From contig JAJBBH010000101.1 in NCBI GenBank assembly GCA_020532185.1, positions 1 through 49,286 of the forward strand: a stretch of 49,286 bases of DNA, in the 5' to 3' direction. The position numbers and the translations under genes are program-made. The DNA is from Candidatus Cloacimonadota bacterium (lineage in GTDB: Bacteria > Cloacimonadota > Cloacimonadia > Cloacimonadales > WRIO01). Shown here in pieces: positions 9,578-17,085 of the stretch. Within the stretch, counting starts at the first letter, position 1, and every line of letters begins with the position of its first letter. The notes beneath the pieces are model-generated. The model did not search any database. It was not told where the DNA came from and saw only the letters and a program-made list of their open reading frames with translations.

Positions 9578-9989
9578 TGTATGCCTCGATAGTTTGCAGT
9601 TTTGTTGCTATAAAAAATCGTTTTGAGCCAGCAAGTTTTGTAACATCAATAAGAGCTATTATTTTTTTTAAAGGGATGTCTTGATCCGCCTGAATCATAA
9701 TTGCTATATCTGGCTTAGATTCGACGAATTGCTTTAAATCATCGACAATATCTTGCCAATTGCTCATTTTGTTATTGATATAAATATCATCTTCTTTTGT
9801 TAATGTAAGATAAATATTATCAGTAAACTCTTTTTGTGTTGATTTAGAATCAGGAAGATTTATCTTGATCCCATTATTAGTTATAAAGCTTGATGAAATC
9901 AAAAGAAATATCAACAAAAGAAACACAATATCTGTCATTGATATCAGTGCAATCGAGGTAATTGCTTTCTTCTTTAGATTAAGCTTCAT
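9567..9989 (-). CDS. exbD: ExbD/TolR biopolymer transport protein
   Basis: 140 residues, the typical size of ExbD/TolR. One transmembrane helix at about 15-37 contains the essential membrane aspartate in the context SMTDIVFLLLIFLLI. A periplasmic domain follows, with the family pattern INLPDS and IMIQADQDIPLKKIIALID. It forms the stator/plug of the proton-driven motor with ExbB. It overlaps exbB by 11 bases upstream and tonB by 11 bases downstream, supporting one functional unit. Confidence 0.93.
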   Translation of the reverse strand: MKLNLKKKAITSIALISMTDIVFLLLIFLLISSSFITNNGIKINLPDSKSTQKEFTDNIYLTLTKEDDIYINNKMSNWQDIVDDLKQFVESKPDIAIMIQADQDIPLKKIIALIDVTKLAGSKRFFIATKLQTIEAYNER

Positions 9990-10602
9990 TATCTATCCCT
10001 TTTATCTGGAGTATTATTTGATTACAGTCGCTTTCCAAATCATTTGCTGTACTTTCTATTTTGCCTATCAAAAAGTTATAAAACAATAAGCTTATAATTC
10101 CGACTACTAAGCCGCCAACTGTCGTCAACATTGCTTCCCAAATACCTCCAGCCAATAATTGAATATCAACACCAGCTTGGGCTTGTTCGAGCTTTATAAA
10201 TACTTTTATCATGCCAGTTACTGTACCCAAAAAACCAATTAGCGGAGCTACTGAAGATATTGTAGATAGCGAATTTGTTCTTTTTTCAAGATCTCGAACA
10301 ACTTTTATTGCTTCATTTTCAATAGCTTCTTGTGCCAAGTTTTTATCATTTTTTATGTATTGAAATCCCTTATTGAGAACAGCACTCAAATAGCTTGTAT
10401 TAATCTCTGTAATCTTTATAGCTTGGTCTACTTTATTTTCTGATACCAAAGCTCTTATCTCTTCGAACGTTTTCTTATCGATTCTTTTTAGCCTAATAAG
10501 CTTAAAATATCTTTCAAAAAATATGATAAAAGATATGATCGACAAAATCAACAAGACAAGCATTAAGCCACCACCTTTTGTAGCAACATCAAATAAGCTC
10601 AT
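9979..10602 (-). CDS. exbB: ExbB/TolQ/MotA-type proton channel
   Basis: 207 residues with three transmembrane regions: residues 12-31, about 118-140 (ISSVAPLIGFLGTVTGMI) and about 155-177 (MLTTVGGLVVGIISLLFYNF). These match the MotA/TolQ/ExbB domain, and the helix 2-3 polar residues (the TVTGM and TTVGG threonines) that line the proton path are present. It is the first gene of the exbB-exbD-tonB-folP-cdaA-coaE-bamA-batD-batE-murJ run. GGAGGGG lies just upstream of the ATG. A possible promoter reading on the minus strand is TTGTCG, 18 bases, TATGAT in the 128-base gap to glmS; this is weak evidence. Confidence 0.92.
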   Translation of the reverse strand: MSLFDVATKGGGLMLVLLILSIISFIIFFERYFKLIRLKRIDKKTFEEIRALVSENKVDQAIKITEINTSYLSAVLNKGFQYIKNDKNLAQEAIENEAIKVVRDLEKRTNSLSTISSVAPLIGFLGTVTGMIKVFIKLEQAQAGVDIQLLAGGIWEAMLTTVGGLVVGIISLLFYNFLIGKIESTANDLESDCNQIILQIKGIDNEA

Positions 10603-10730
10603 TTCCCCTCCAATTCTTTATTATAAGTATAACTAAAATCATAGCTCATGTTACACAATTTCGACAAAATTAAATGAAAATATACAATTTAAAAATGCCG
10701 ATCAAAACAAATCCTCCTAAAAATTCGTTT

Positions 10731-12572
10731 TTATTCTACTGTTACACTTTTAGCAAGATTACGTGGTTGGTCAACATCAAGCTGTTTTAAATCTGCCACA
10801 TGATATGCAATCAACTGCAATGGTATCACATTTAATAATGGTCGAAGAGATGGCAATGTTTCTGGTATATAAATAACTTCATTTGCTATTGTTGCTATTA
10901 GTTCATCTCCTTCATTTGCAACAGCAAAAATACGTCCTTTTCGTGCTATAACCTCTTGTAAGTTGGAAACAAGTTTATCATATAAAAAGTCTTTTGATGC
11001 AAGGGCTATAACGGGCATATTTTCATCTATAAGAGCAATTGGTCCATGCTTCATTTCTGCTGCTGGATAACCTTCTGCATGAATATACGATATTTCTTTT
11101 AACTTTAGAGCACCCTCAAGTGCAACTGGGTAATCAATTCCTCTGCCCAAATATAGTGCATTTGTACAATTTGCTATGCTTTTAGAGATTTCTCGTATTT
11201 GCTCATTCTGGGCTAAAATCATTTCTATTTTCTCTGGAATAAGCTTTAGCTCTTCTAAATATATCAAACCATCATTTGGTGACATATGCCTCATGCGACC
11301 TAAAAGTATCGCTAAAAGAGCAAGAACAGTTACTTGTGAAGTAAATGCCTTTGTTGAAGCCACGCCTATTTCTGAGCCTGCATGAATATAAACGCCTCCA
11401 TCTGTTTCACGTGCAATTGTACTACCAACAACATTAGTTATCCCAAATACTTTAGCACCTTTTGCTCGTGCTTCCTTCAATGCAGCAAGTGTATCTGCAG
11501 TCTCCCCAGATTGGGAAATCACAAAAACCAAAGTATCATCGGGCACGATTGGATTTCTGTACCGATATTCACTTGCATATTCGACCTCTACAGGTATTCT
11601 CGCAAGACTTTCGATCATATACTTACCTGTCAGTGCTGCATGCCACGATGTTCCACAACCAATTATTTGAATTCGTTTTACATTACGTAAATCGCTATAA
11701 CTTGCACTTAAGCCACCAAGCCTAACGGTATTTAATTCATCAGCTAATCTACCTCTAAAAGCATTTCCAACTGATATAGGTTGCTCAAATATTTCTTTGA
11801 GCATATAATGTTTAAAATCACCTTTATCAATAGCACTTATATCCCAATCTATTTCTGATATCTCGGGATTTATTGAAAGATTATCGCTATTAAATATCTC
11901 ATATCCTTCATGATTAATCTTCACCATATCACCATCTTCAAGATAAATGACTCGCTTTGTGTGCTTTATTGTTGCATTAATATCGGAAGTAATAAAGAAT
12001 TCATTATCACCTATTGCAAGAATTAATGTACTGCCTTTTTTTGCTGAAATGATCTGACCTGGAAAATCTCTGTGTATAATAGCAATTCCATATGTCCCTT
12101 CAACTACTTTCAGTGCAAGCTGTACTGCTTTAGTCAAGCATTTTTCCACTTGATAATAATAATGCACAAGAAACACAAGAACTTCTGTATCTGTATCTGT
12201 TTTAAATTTGTAGCCTTTATTAAGTAAATTTTGTTTTAAATCTTTATAATTCTCAATAATACCGTTATGAACTAAAGCCATTGTACCATCAGGATCGCTT
12301 ATTGGATGGGCGTTTGCTTCGTTTACGACGCCATGAGTTGCCCAGCGGGTATGTGAAATACCAATTGTTGAAAAAAGATCTTTATTAGTATTTGACACAA
12401 ATTTCTCTAATTCAATTAATTTGCCCTCTTTTTTATAAATTTTAACATTATTGTCCTCATCAAATAATGCCAAACCTGAGCTATCATAGCCCCTATACTC
12501 TAACCTTTTTAGTCCTTCAAGCATGATTGGCACTGAGTTTTTCCTGCCAACATAAGCAACGATTCCACACAT
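10731..12572 (-). CDS. glmS: Glutamine--fructose-6-phosphate aminotransferase GlmS
   Basis: Makes glucosamine-6-phosphate from fructose-6-phosphate and glutamine, the entry to UDP-GlcNAc, peptidoglycan and LPS. 613 residues, full length. The N-terminal nucleophile cysteine is Cys2 (MCGIVAYVG), with RYRGYDSSG-type LEYRGYDSSG and TRWATHG in the class II glutaminase domain (1-about 240). Two SIS domains follow (GCGTSWHAAL, SQSGETADTLAALKEA; GRGIDYPVALEGALKLKEIS), and it ends with DQPRNLAKSVTVE as expected. AGGGAG lies upstream of the ATG. The 61-base leader is too short for a glmS ribozyme and none is recognisable. Confidence 0.97.
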   Translation of the reverse strand: MCGIVAYVGRKNSVPIMLEGLKRLEYRGYDSSGLALFDEDNNVKIYKKEGKLIELEKFVSNTNKDLFSTIGISHTRWATHGVVNEANAHPISDPDGTMALVHNGIIENYKDLKQNLLNKGYKFKTDTDTEVLVFLVHYYYQVEKCLTKAVQLALKVVEGTYGIAIIHRDFPGQIISAKKGSTLILAIGDNEFFITSDINATIKHTKRVIYLEDGDMVKINHEGYEIFNSDNLSINPEISEIDWDISAIDKGDFKHYMLKEIFEQPISVGNAFRGRLADELNTVRLGGLSASYSDLRNVKRIQIIGCGTSWHAALTGKYMIESLARIPVEVEYASEYRYRNPIVPDDTLVFVISQSGETADTLAALKEARAKGAKVFGITNVVGSTIARETDGGVYIHAGSEIGVASTKAFTSQVTVLALLAILLGRMRHMSPNDGLIYLEELKLIPEKIEMILAQNEQIREISKSIANCTNALYLGRGIDYPVALEGALKLKEISYIHAEGYPAAEMKHGPIALIDENMPVIALASKDFLYDKLVSNLQEVIARKGRIFAVANEGDELIATIANEVIYIPETLPSLRPLLNVIPLQLIAYHVADLKQLDVDQPRNLAKSVTVE

Positions 12573-12633
12573 ATTATCTCCCTTTTTGGTCTAAATATAT
12601 AAACCCTTATTAATTATTTAATTAATTCTTTTT

Positions 12634-13524
12634 CTAATCGACCTGAATTATTAAGTACTTGATCTTTCTAAATTCATTAATATCAGTTATATTCAACAAT
12701 GTGCCATTCTCAGTTTCTTCTAATACATATGAATTTACATTTTGATCGCTTAACACTTTTATACTTTTTATTTTTTCGTCAATCTCAATAATATTTTTCT
12801 CTGCAAGATTTAATGCTATCATCTCTTCTTTGTTGTAGTCACCTGATTTTTTTGCTTTTTTTAACAAGCCGCCTTTTGTCATAAATCCTTTTTCTATAAG
12901 CTGTTTCTTCTTGCCAACAACATAGTGAATTGTGTTTATTTCAAGCTCTTGTGCTGTTATTGTACCTTTTTGAATACTTATAGTTGTTTCTTGGCTATCC
13001 ATAACAGATTTTTGCGTGCTTATTGTTTCATCTTTTTTGTCAATTTCCTTTTGATAAGCTACTCGCTCCTCTACTATCATCTGTTCCAATAAGCTTATTT
13101 GGCTTGACATTTCTGCTATCAGCGACTCTTTTTCTGATATATTGTTTTTTAAATTCCGAATAATTCTTTGCAAACCAATAATTTCTATGTCTTTTTCTTT
13201 TAGAGTTTCCTCAATATTGATTAATCTTTCTTTATTTAGTGCAATATAGTCATTTATATTTTGAATCGAAAGCATTATCTCTTCTGAATTACTTATATTG
13301 CCATCTACTTCTAAATTTGATGCCATTCGTTTGATTATCAAATCCTGTGTGTCAATTCCTGACAAAGAATCTTGTATCTCGTTCAATGCCTCAAGTGTTT
13401 GTGAAAAATAATCCTGTATCTTTTCATTGTCCTTTTTTAGATTGTTTATCTTTGTTATTGAGAAAATCAAGACAATTACAAGCAAAATTGAGATTATTAT
13501 GTAAAGCATTTTTGTGTTTTTCAT
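12634..13524 (-). CDS. Membrane-anchored coiled-coil protein with conserved 'VVGKKKxLIEKG' tail domain
   Basis: 296 residues. A single N-terminal transmembrane helix (6-25) is followed by a long heptad-rich coiled coil (about 30-195) with a near-repeat of TISTQKSVMDSQ / TISIQKGTITAQ, then a globular tail beginning near residue 200 with INTIHYVVGKKKQLIEKGF and ending at KYLIIQVD. That tail resembles a conserved C-terminal domain I know from Bacteroidota proteins of similar layout (some annotated Cbp1-like), in which YVVGxKKELxEKG leads into a beta-rich domain ending in 'YLVIVVD'. Function is unknown. It has its own promoter and sits between glmS and thyX without overlap. The assignment as a real gene is firm; the family link is from memory. 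Confidence 0.75.
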   Translation of the reverse strand: MKNTKMLYIIISILLVIVLIFSITKINNLKKDNEKIQDYFSQTLEALNEIQDSLSGIDTQDLIIKRMASNLEVDGNISNSEEIMLSIQNINDYIALNKERLINIEETLKEKDIEIIGLQRIIRNLKNNISEKESLIAEMSSQISLLEQMIVEERVAYQKEIDKKDETISTQKSVMDSQETTISIQKGTITAQELEINTIHYVVGKKKQLIEKGFMTKGGLLKKAKKSGDYNKEEMIALNLAEKNIIEIDEKIKSIKVLSDQNVNSYVLEETENGTLLNITDINEFRKIKYLIIQVD

Positions 13525-13545
13525 ACTTACCTCACTTATTTTATT

Positions 13546-13575
13546 ATATAATTAAATAAAGAACATTTTTGTCAA
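13546..13575 (-). promoter_or_regulatory. Sigma70-type promoter of the coiled-coil gene
   Basis: On the minus strand the -35 hexamer TTGACA (13570-13575) and a -10-like TTATAT (13546-13551) are separated by 18 bases, about 20 bases upstream of the ATG at 13524. The perfect -35 is the main support; the -10 is approximate, with alternative TATAAT-like registers nearby. Confidence 0.5.
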
Positions 13576-13741
13576 GCTTATTTTTGCAATTCATGATTCA
13601 TTTTGTATAAAATATTAAAACTTTATGATAAAAAAGTATTACAATACCATTATTAATACCTCATAAGTACTTATTTTTTGCTTTATTTATGATATGTTTT
13701 TTCATTAGTTGGTAATAAATTGATAAATATTTTTATATAAA

Positions 13742-15124
13742 TCAAAATTGATTATATCCATCTTTGCCTGACATAGCAGTTGTTGCATTTGGCAGATAGC
13801 CTTTTACTATTTCCATTATCTCATCAGAAATCTGCTTTATCTCCCATTGAGAATGATTATCTGATCTAAGTCTTACAAAATGATATAGTTCTCTCAAATT
13901 GCACTTCATTAAAACATTTAAATGATGTGCGTTAGTCATACAATATGCTCCAAGCCCAAATTTTAAAGTCTCAAACTTTTCATACAAATTTGCAGATATC
14001 TCCATAACTTCTGTTATCTCTTTTTCAACATTTAGTTTTTGTAAAAGTGGAGGTATGGAATAAGCCATGCCTGGATGATAATTCGTTTTAAATATTGACG
14101 CCATTCGATGTCTTTTAAGCTGTGCAAAACACGATGAACTCATTGACAAATCAAAACTTAAATCACACATTTCAAAAGAACGTGGCAAACTATGATAGCC
14201 CTTTAATCCTTTAAATATCTTTCGATATGACTCTGATATTTGCTGTTCATCCATTTGAGTAACAATACTTTTGGCTTGAGAAAATGAATATCCTGACTCA
14301 TCCATCAGATGGGCTATCAGTATTTTCCTTTCTGGGTCAATACTAATATCAATCAATTTTGCTCTGATTGTTTGTTTATCATAAATCTTAGGAATATCTG
14401 TAACCGCAGCTCCAAATGTATCTGCTTTCGTATACTTTATTAGAGATGGAGCGATGGGTTTAACTTGCTGTTCGATTTCTTGTCTGAGCATCTTAGCTTC
14501 AATAAGTGTAGATTTGTCAAGTCTTTGCAACATTTTTTCTAAAGACCTACCATTTACTGTTATACCCATTTGTGTAATCGTTGAAAGTGATAAAACATAG
14601 CGTGCATCTTCTTTTGCTTTGCCTTCAAGCTCTCGTTTTTTGCCTTCAAAACCAGTCTGCTCTAAGTACTCGACAGCCTTTTGATATAAAAACTGATACA
14701 AATCATTTTGTTTACTTATCATTTTATTGAATTCATCGCATAGTTTATCATTATTTTTTATTTCTTCTGGTATATGATAATCACCTTTTAAAGTTACATA
14801 CCGTTGTGATTTTTCTGTAAAAGAAGCGAGCCGTGAACGATGAATTAGCTCTGACATTAAACGTGAAATGCCAATCAAGTCAAAATTGAAGACAGCATGT
14901 TCTGCAATTGAGCTATGCCCCATATCATATATAATATTGGAATTTGACTGCCTTGCTTTTTCAACTTCATTTAAAGCATCTAACCTCAAGCTTGTAACAT
15001 CTTTTTGGCTTCTACTTATCCTTGCATAAGCGGCTGAAATAGTCTCAGGTGTGGCAAGGTCTTGACGTTCGATTTCTTTGACTAATTCTATATCTATATT
15101 CATGCCAGCTAATTCAACCTTCAT
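13742..15124 (-). CDS. thyX: Tandem-domain ThyX-like flavin-dependent thymidylate synthase
   Basis: ThyX makes dTMP from dUMP using FAD, NADPH and methylene-tetrahydrofolate. Single-domain ThyX is about 220-250 residues; this protein is 460 and contains two ThyX-like halves. The first half has HSSIAEHAVFNFDLIGISRL and RSRLASFTEKSQRY, a variant of the canonical RHRxxSxNxxSxRY. The second half has ELYHFVRLRSDNHSQWEI, typical of the ThyX C-terminal FAD/dUMP-binding region, and RHRMAS followed by a diverged tail. I chose the ATG at 15124 over the GTG at 15127 because GAGG lies six bases upstream. No thyA is present in the window. Such double-domain forms exist elsewhere; whether this one is an active synthase cannot be judged from sequence alone. 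Confidence 0.82.
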   Translation of the reverse strand: MKVELAGMNIDIELVKEIERQDLATPETISAAYARISRSQKDVTSLRLDALNEVEKARQSNSNIIYDMGHSSIAEHAVFNFDLIGISRLMSELIHRSRLASFTEKSQRYVTLKGDYHIPEEIKNNDKLCDEFNKMISKQNDLYQFLYQKAVEYLEQTGFEGKKRELEGKAKEDARYVLSLSTITQMGITVNGRSLEKMLQRLDKSTLIEAKMLRQEIEQQVKPIAPSLIKYTKADTFGAAVTDIPKIYDKQTIRAKLIDISIDPERKILIAHLMDESGYSFSQAKSIVTQMDEQQISESYRKIFKGLKGYHSLPRSFEMCDLSFDLSMSSSCFAQLKRHRMASIFKTNYHPGMAYSIPPLLQKLNVEKEITEVMEISANLYEKFETLKFGLGAYCMTNAHHLNVLMKCNLRELYHFVRLRSDNHSQWEIKQISDEIMEIVKGYLPNATTAMSGKDGYNQF

Positions 15125-15173
15125 CACTAACCTCTTTCTTTATAATTCTATCTTAAGCAATATTATTAATTAA

Positions 15174-15956
15174 TTATTTATCAACTAATAAGCTACTTGT
15201 GCCAATGCGATTTGCACCTGCTTTAATCATCTCAAATGCAATCTCTTTTGTGCGAATGCCACCAGATGCTTTTACACCCATTTTACTTCCAACTATATGA
15301 CGCATCAAGCTTACATCTTCAGTATTTGCACCACTTTTAGCAAAACCTGTAGAAGTCTTTACAAAGTCTGCACCTGCTTTCTTTGCAAGCAAACATGCAA
15401 TTACAATTTCAATTTTATTAAGCAAAGCTGTTTCAATAATCACCTTTAAAGCAATATCTTTTTTGAGACAGATTTCTTTTATGTCACTTATCTCGTCAAT
15501 TATTATTTGATATTCTTTTGCTTTCAAGAGCCCAATATTTATCACCATATCAATCTCTTTAGCACCTTCCAAAATAGCGTTTTCTGCTTCATAAAGCTTA
15601 ACTTTGCTGGTGTTTGCTCCCAATGGAAAACCAATAACTGTACATACTTTAGCATGCTTACAATTAGCAGCTGCATATCCAATATAATATGGGTTTATAC
15701 ATACGGCTTTAAGGTGGTATTGGTCGGCAAGTTCGCATAATGATAATATATCTTCTTTTACTGTTTCGGGCTTTAAATTAGTGTAATCTATATAATCATT
15801 TAGCTTTAATTCTTCATGATATTGTACCAATTGGTCTGGCAAATCTTTACGGCATATTTTGCATTCCAAGCACAATTCATGAGCTCCAGCACAATAGCAA
15901 AACTTTTCGTGTTTAATACCAAACAATTCTATTGCTATCTGTTTAATGTTTTGCAT
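15174..15956 (-). CDS. deoC: Deoxyribose-phosphate aldolase DeoC with N-terminal cysteine cluster
   Basis: Cleaves 2-deoxyribose-5-phosphate to glyceraldehyde-3-phosphate and acetaldehyde in deoxynucleoside catabolism. The class I aldolase barrel covers about residues 53-260: YIDYTNLKP (family: DHTxLKP), KAVCINPYY, TVIGFPLGANTSKVK, EIDMVINIG, and the Schiff-base lysine in FVKTSTGF, then VKASGGIRT. DeoC is usually 210-225 residues; here an extra ~50-residue N-terminal segment holds C20, C22, H26, C29, C32 and C35, a possible metal or Fe-S site. The ATG has GGTGGAG just upstream. It follows a promoter with TTGACA, and thyX lies downstream, so a thymidine-related pairing is plausible. Confidence 0.9.
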   Translation of the reverse strand: MQNIKQIAIELFGIKHEKFCYCAGAHELCLECKICRKDLPDQLVQYHEELKLNDYIDYTNLKPETVKEDILSLCELADQYHLKAVCINPYYIGYAAANCKHAKVCTVIGFPLGANTSKVKLYEAENAILEGAKEIDMVINIGLLKAKEYQIIIDEISDIKEICLKKDIALKVIIETALLNKIEIVIACLLAKKAGADFVKTSTGFAKSGANTEDVSLMRHIVGSKMGVKASGGIRTKEIAFEMIKAGANRIGTSSLLVDK

Positions 15957-15983
15957 TTACTCCACCTTTTTTTAAAATGTAGA

Positions 15984-16014
15984 ATCATAATTATTTTTTT
16001 TTTAAATATGTCAA
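15984..16014 (-). promoter_or_regulatory. Sigma70-type promoter of deoC
   Basis: Minus strand: TTGACA at 16009-16014 and TATGAT at 15984-15989 (spacer 19; the overlapping TTATGA gives 18). It lies 28 bases upstream of the deoC ATG. The spacer is a long A-tract on this strand, which may intrinsically bend the promoter. Confidence 0.55.
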
Positions 16015-16092
16015 GCAAAAATTAAAACATACAAAATACAATATATTTGTCATCAAAATAAACTCAGCCAAATCCATTGTGATTTCCAATAT

Positions 16093-16178
16093 CATTCCCT
16101 TTGCATCCCGTTACCATCCCGTTACTTTCCCCTATGTTCTCCAAGATAGCAGGGGGAATCAAGAGGGATTCAATAGGG
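16093..16178 (+). repeat. 11-bp-phased C-tract / hairpin / G-tract element, copy 1
   Basis: The left arm consists of consecutive 11-base units, each holding CCC: CATTCCCTTTG (16093-16103), CATCCCGTTAC (16104-16114), CATCCCGTTAC (16115-16125), TTTCCCCTATG (16126-16136). Then comes a hairpin TTCTCC-AAGATAGCA-(G)GGGGAA (16137-16158). The right arm continues with GGG runs at exactly 11-base spacing (16154-16156, 16165-16167, 16176-16178). The second copy at 48545-48649 has the same nine-base loop and the same architecture. It lies between deoC and the DUF3332 gene, both transcribed on the minus strand, in a 555-base gap without a gene. Confidence 0.85.
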
Positions 16179-16462
16179 TCAGTAATAAGCTAAATTGCTC
16201 TTTTATCAGGTCTTAGAAGATATTTTTAAACTTTCTTTATTAATATAAATAAATATAAAAACAGAGTACCAACAATTTGCCTATTTATTATAGTTTTTTA
16301 ATGTTAAATCCAATGATTATTTTTGTTGATGCTGATCAAATTCCATGAAGACCTACTTTAATTTATGTGGTAAAATCAAATTGGAGTTTTTCTCGTTTTT
16401 GTCTTTGAAAAACAAACTTTTTTGTAAGACATTTTGTTTGGTTCAGTATTGTTTTTTGGTAT
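16179..16462. other. AT-rich intergenic stretch, no recognisable gene
   Basis: The remainder of the gap between the phased element and the DUF3332 terminator. Both strands are full of stops in all frames. I see an imperfect A/T hairpin around 16395-16415 (GTTTTT ... AAAAAC) but no convincing promoter or RNA. Confidence 0.6.
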
Positions 16463-16490
16463 AAAAAAAAAGGCAGGTTATGCCTGCCTT
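16463..16490 (-). terminator. Rho-independent terminator of the DUF3332 gene
   Basis: Read on the minus strand: stem AAGGCAGG / CCTGCCTT (16483-16490 with 16470-16477), five-base loop, followed by a run of T. It lies 21 bases after the stop at 16512. The GC-rich stem stands out from its AT-rich surroundings. Confidence 0.9.
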
Positions 16491-16511
16491 CTATTAAGAA
16501 AATGTCTTTTT

Positions 16512-17021
16512 TTACAATTTCTCAACGCTTGCTAAGTTACCATCAAGATCAAAGAATCTTGTCATGCCGTTATGTTCGTCAGCAATTGTCATAAGCTTTC
16601 CATCTTTTTCAAGCATCCAAGCTTGGTTTTCTGGACTAAAAACAAATGAAAAACTATTATCTTCGTTGTTTAGGTCATAAATATCGTAACGATTTTGTGA
16701 AGTAACAACTTTGATGTCTTGTCCATTTTCAGCGTAGAATTGTGTTTCTTGGTCAGTGCTATTCATTGCTAAAGGATTTGTGCCTGTCCAAAACTCAATA
16801 GCATTAAGTATAGCTGCATCAACGAAAGAAGAGAATGAGTACACAGGAATCCATGTTAAAGCCCAAAATACAATAGTTCTAACCCATTTCTCACTGCTAA
16901 TTTGTCCGTTAATCTGATAAACTTTTCTTGTCAATGCAAAATTTCCATAGCAACTTGTCATGGTAACTGCTAGAATACTTACAAGAACTAACATAGCGAT
17001 TAATCTTTTAATACGTTTCAT
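16512..17021 (-). CDS. DUF3332 family putative lipoprotein
   Basis: 169 residues. A lipoprotein-type signal (basic start, hydrophobic core LIAMLVLVSILAVTM, then TSC at about 21-23) is followed by YGNFALTRKVYQINGQIS and a hydrophobic WVRTIVFWALTWIPVYSFSSFVDAAILNAIEFWTG region (45-79; family core), then a short beta-rich tail. This is the layout of DUF3332 proteins, of unknown function. AAAGGAGG precedes the ATG. Upstream on the minus strand there is a TTGACT and a TAATTTTG 19 bases apart from the TTG, which fits either a weak sigma70 or a Bacteroidota-like promoter. It is monocistronic, with its own terminator. Confidence 0.82.
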   Translation of the reverse strand: MKRIKRLIAMLVLVSILAVTMTSCYGNFALTRKVYQINGQISSEKWVRTIVFWALTWIPVYSFSSFVDAAILNAIEFWTGTNPLAMNSTDQETQFYAENGQDIKVVTSQNRYDIYDLNNEDNSFSFVFSPENQAWMLEKDGKLMTIADEHNGMTRFFDLDGNLASVEKL

Positions 17022-17085
17022 AAGAAACCTCCTTTTAATATGTTTACAAAATTAATTATATACCTTTTTTAGTCAAGTTTATTTT

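Noticed and set aside
12573-12633. Possible glmS ribozyme upstream of glmS
   Set aside because: The leader is only 61 bases and none of the ribozyme core is visible.
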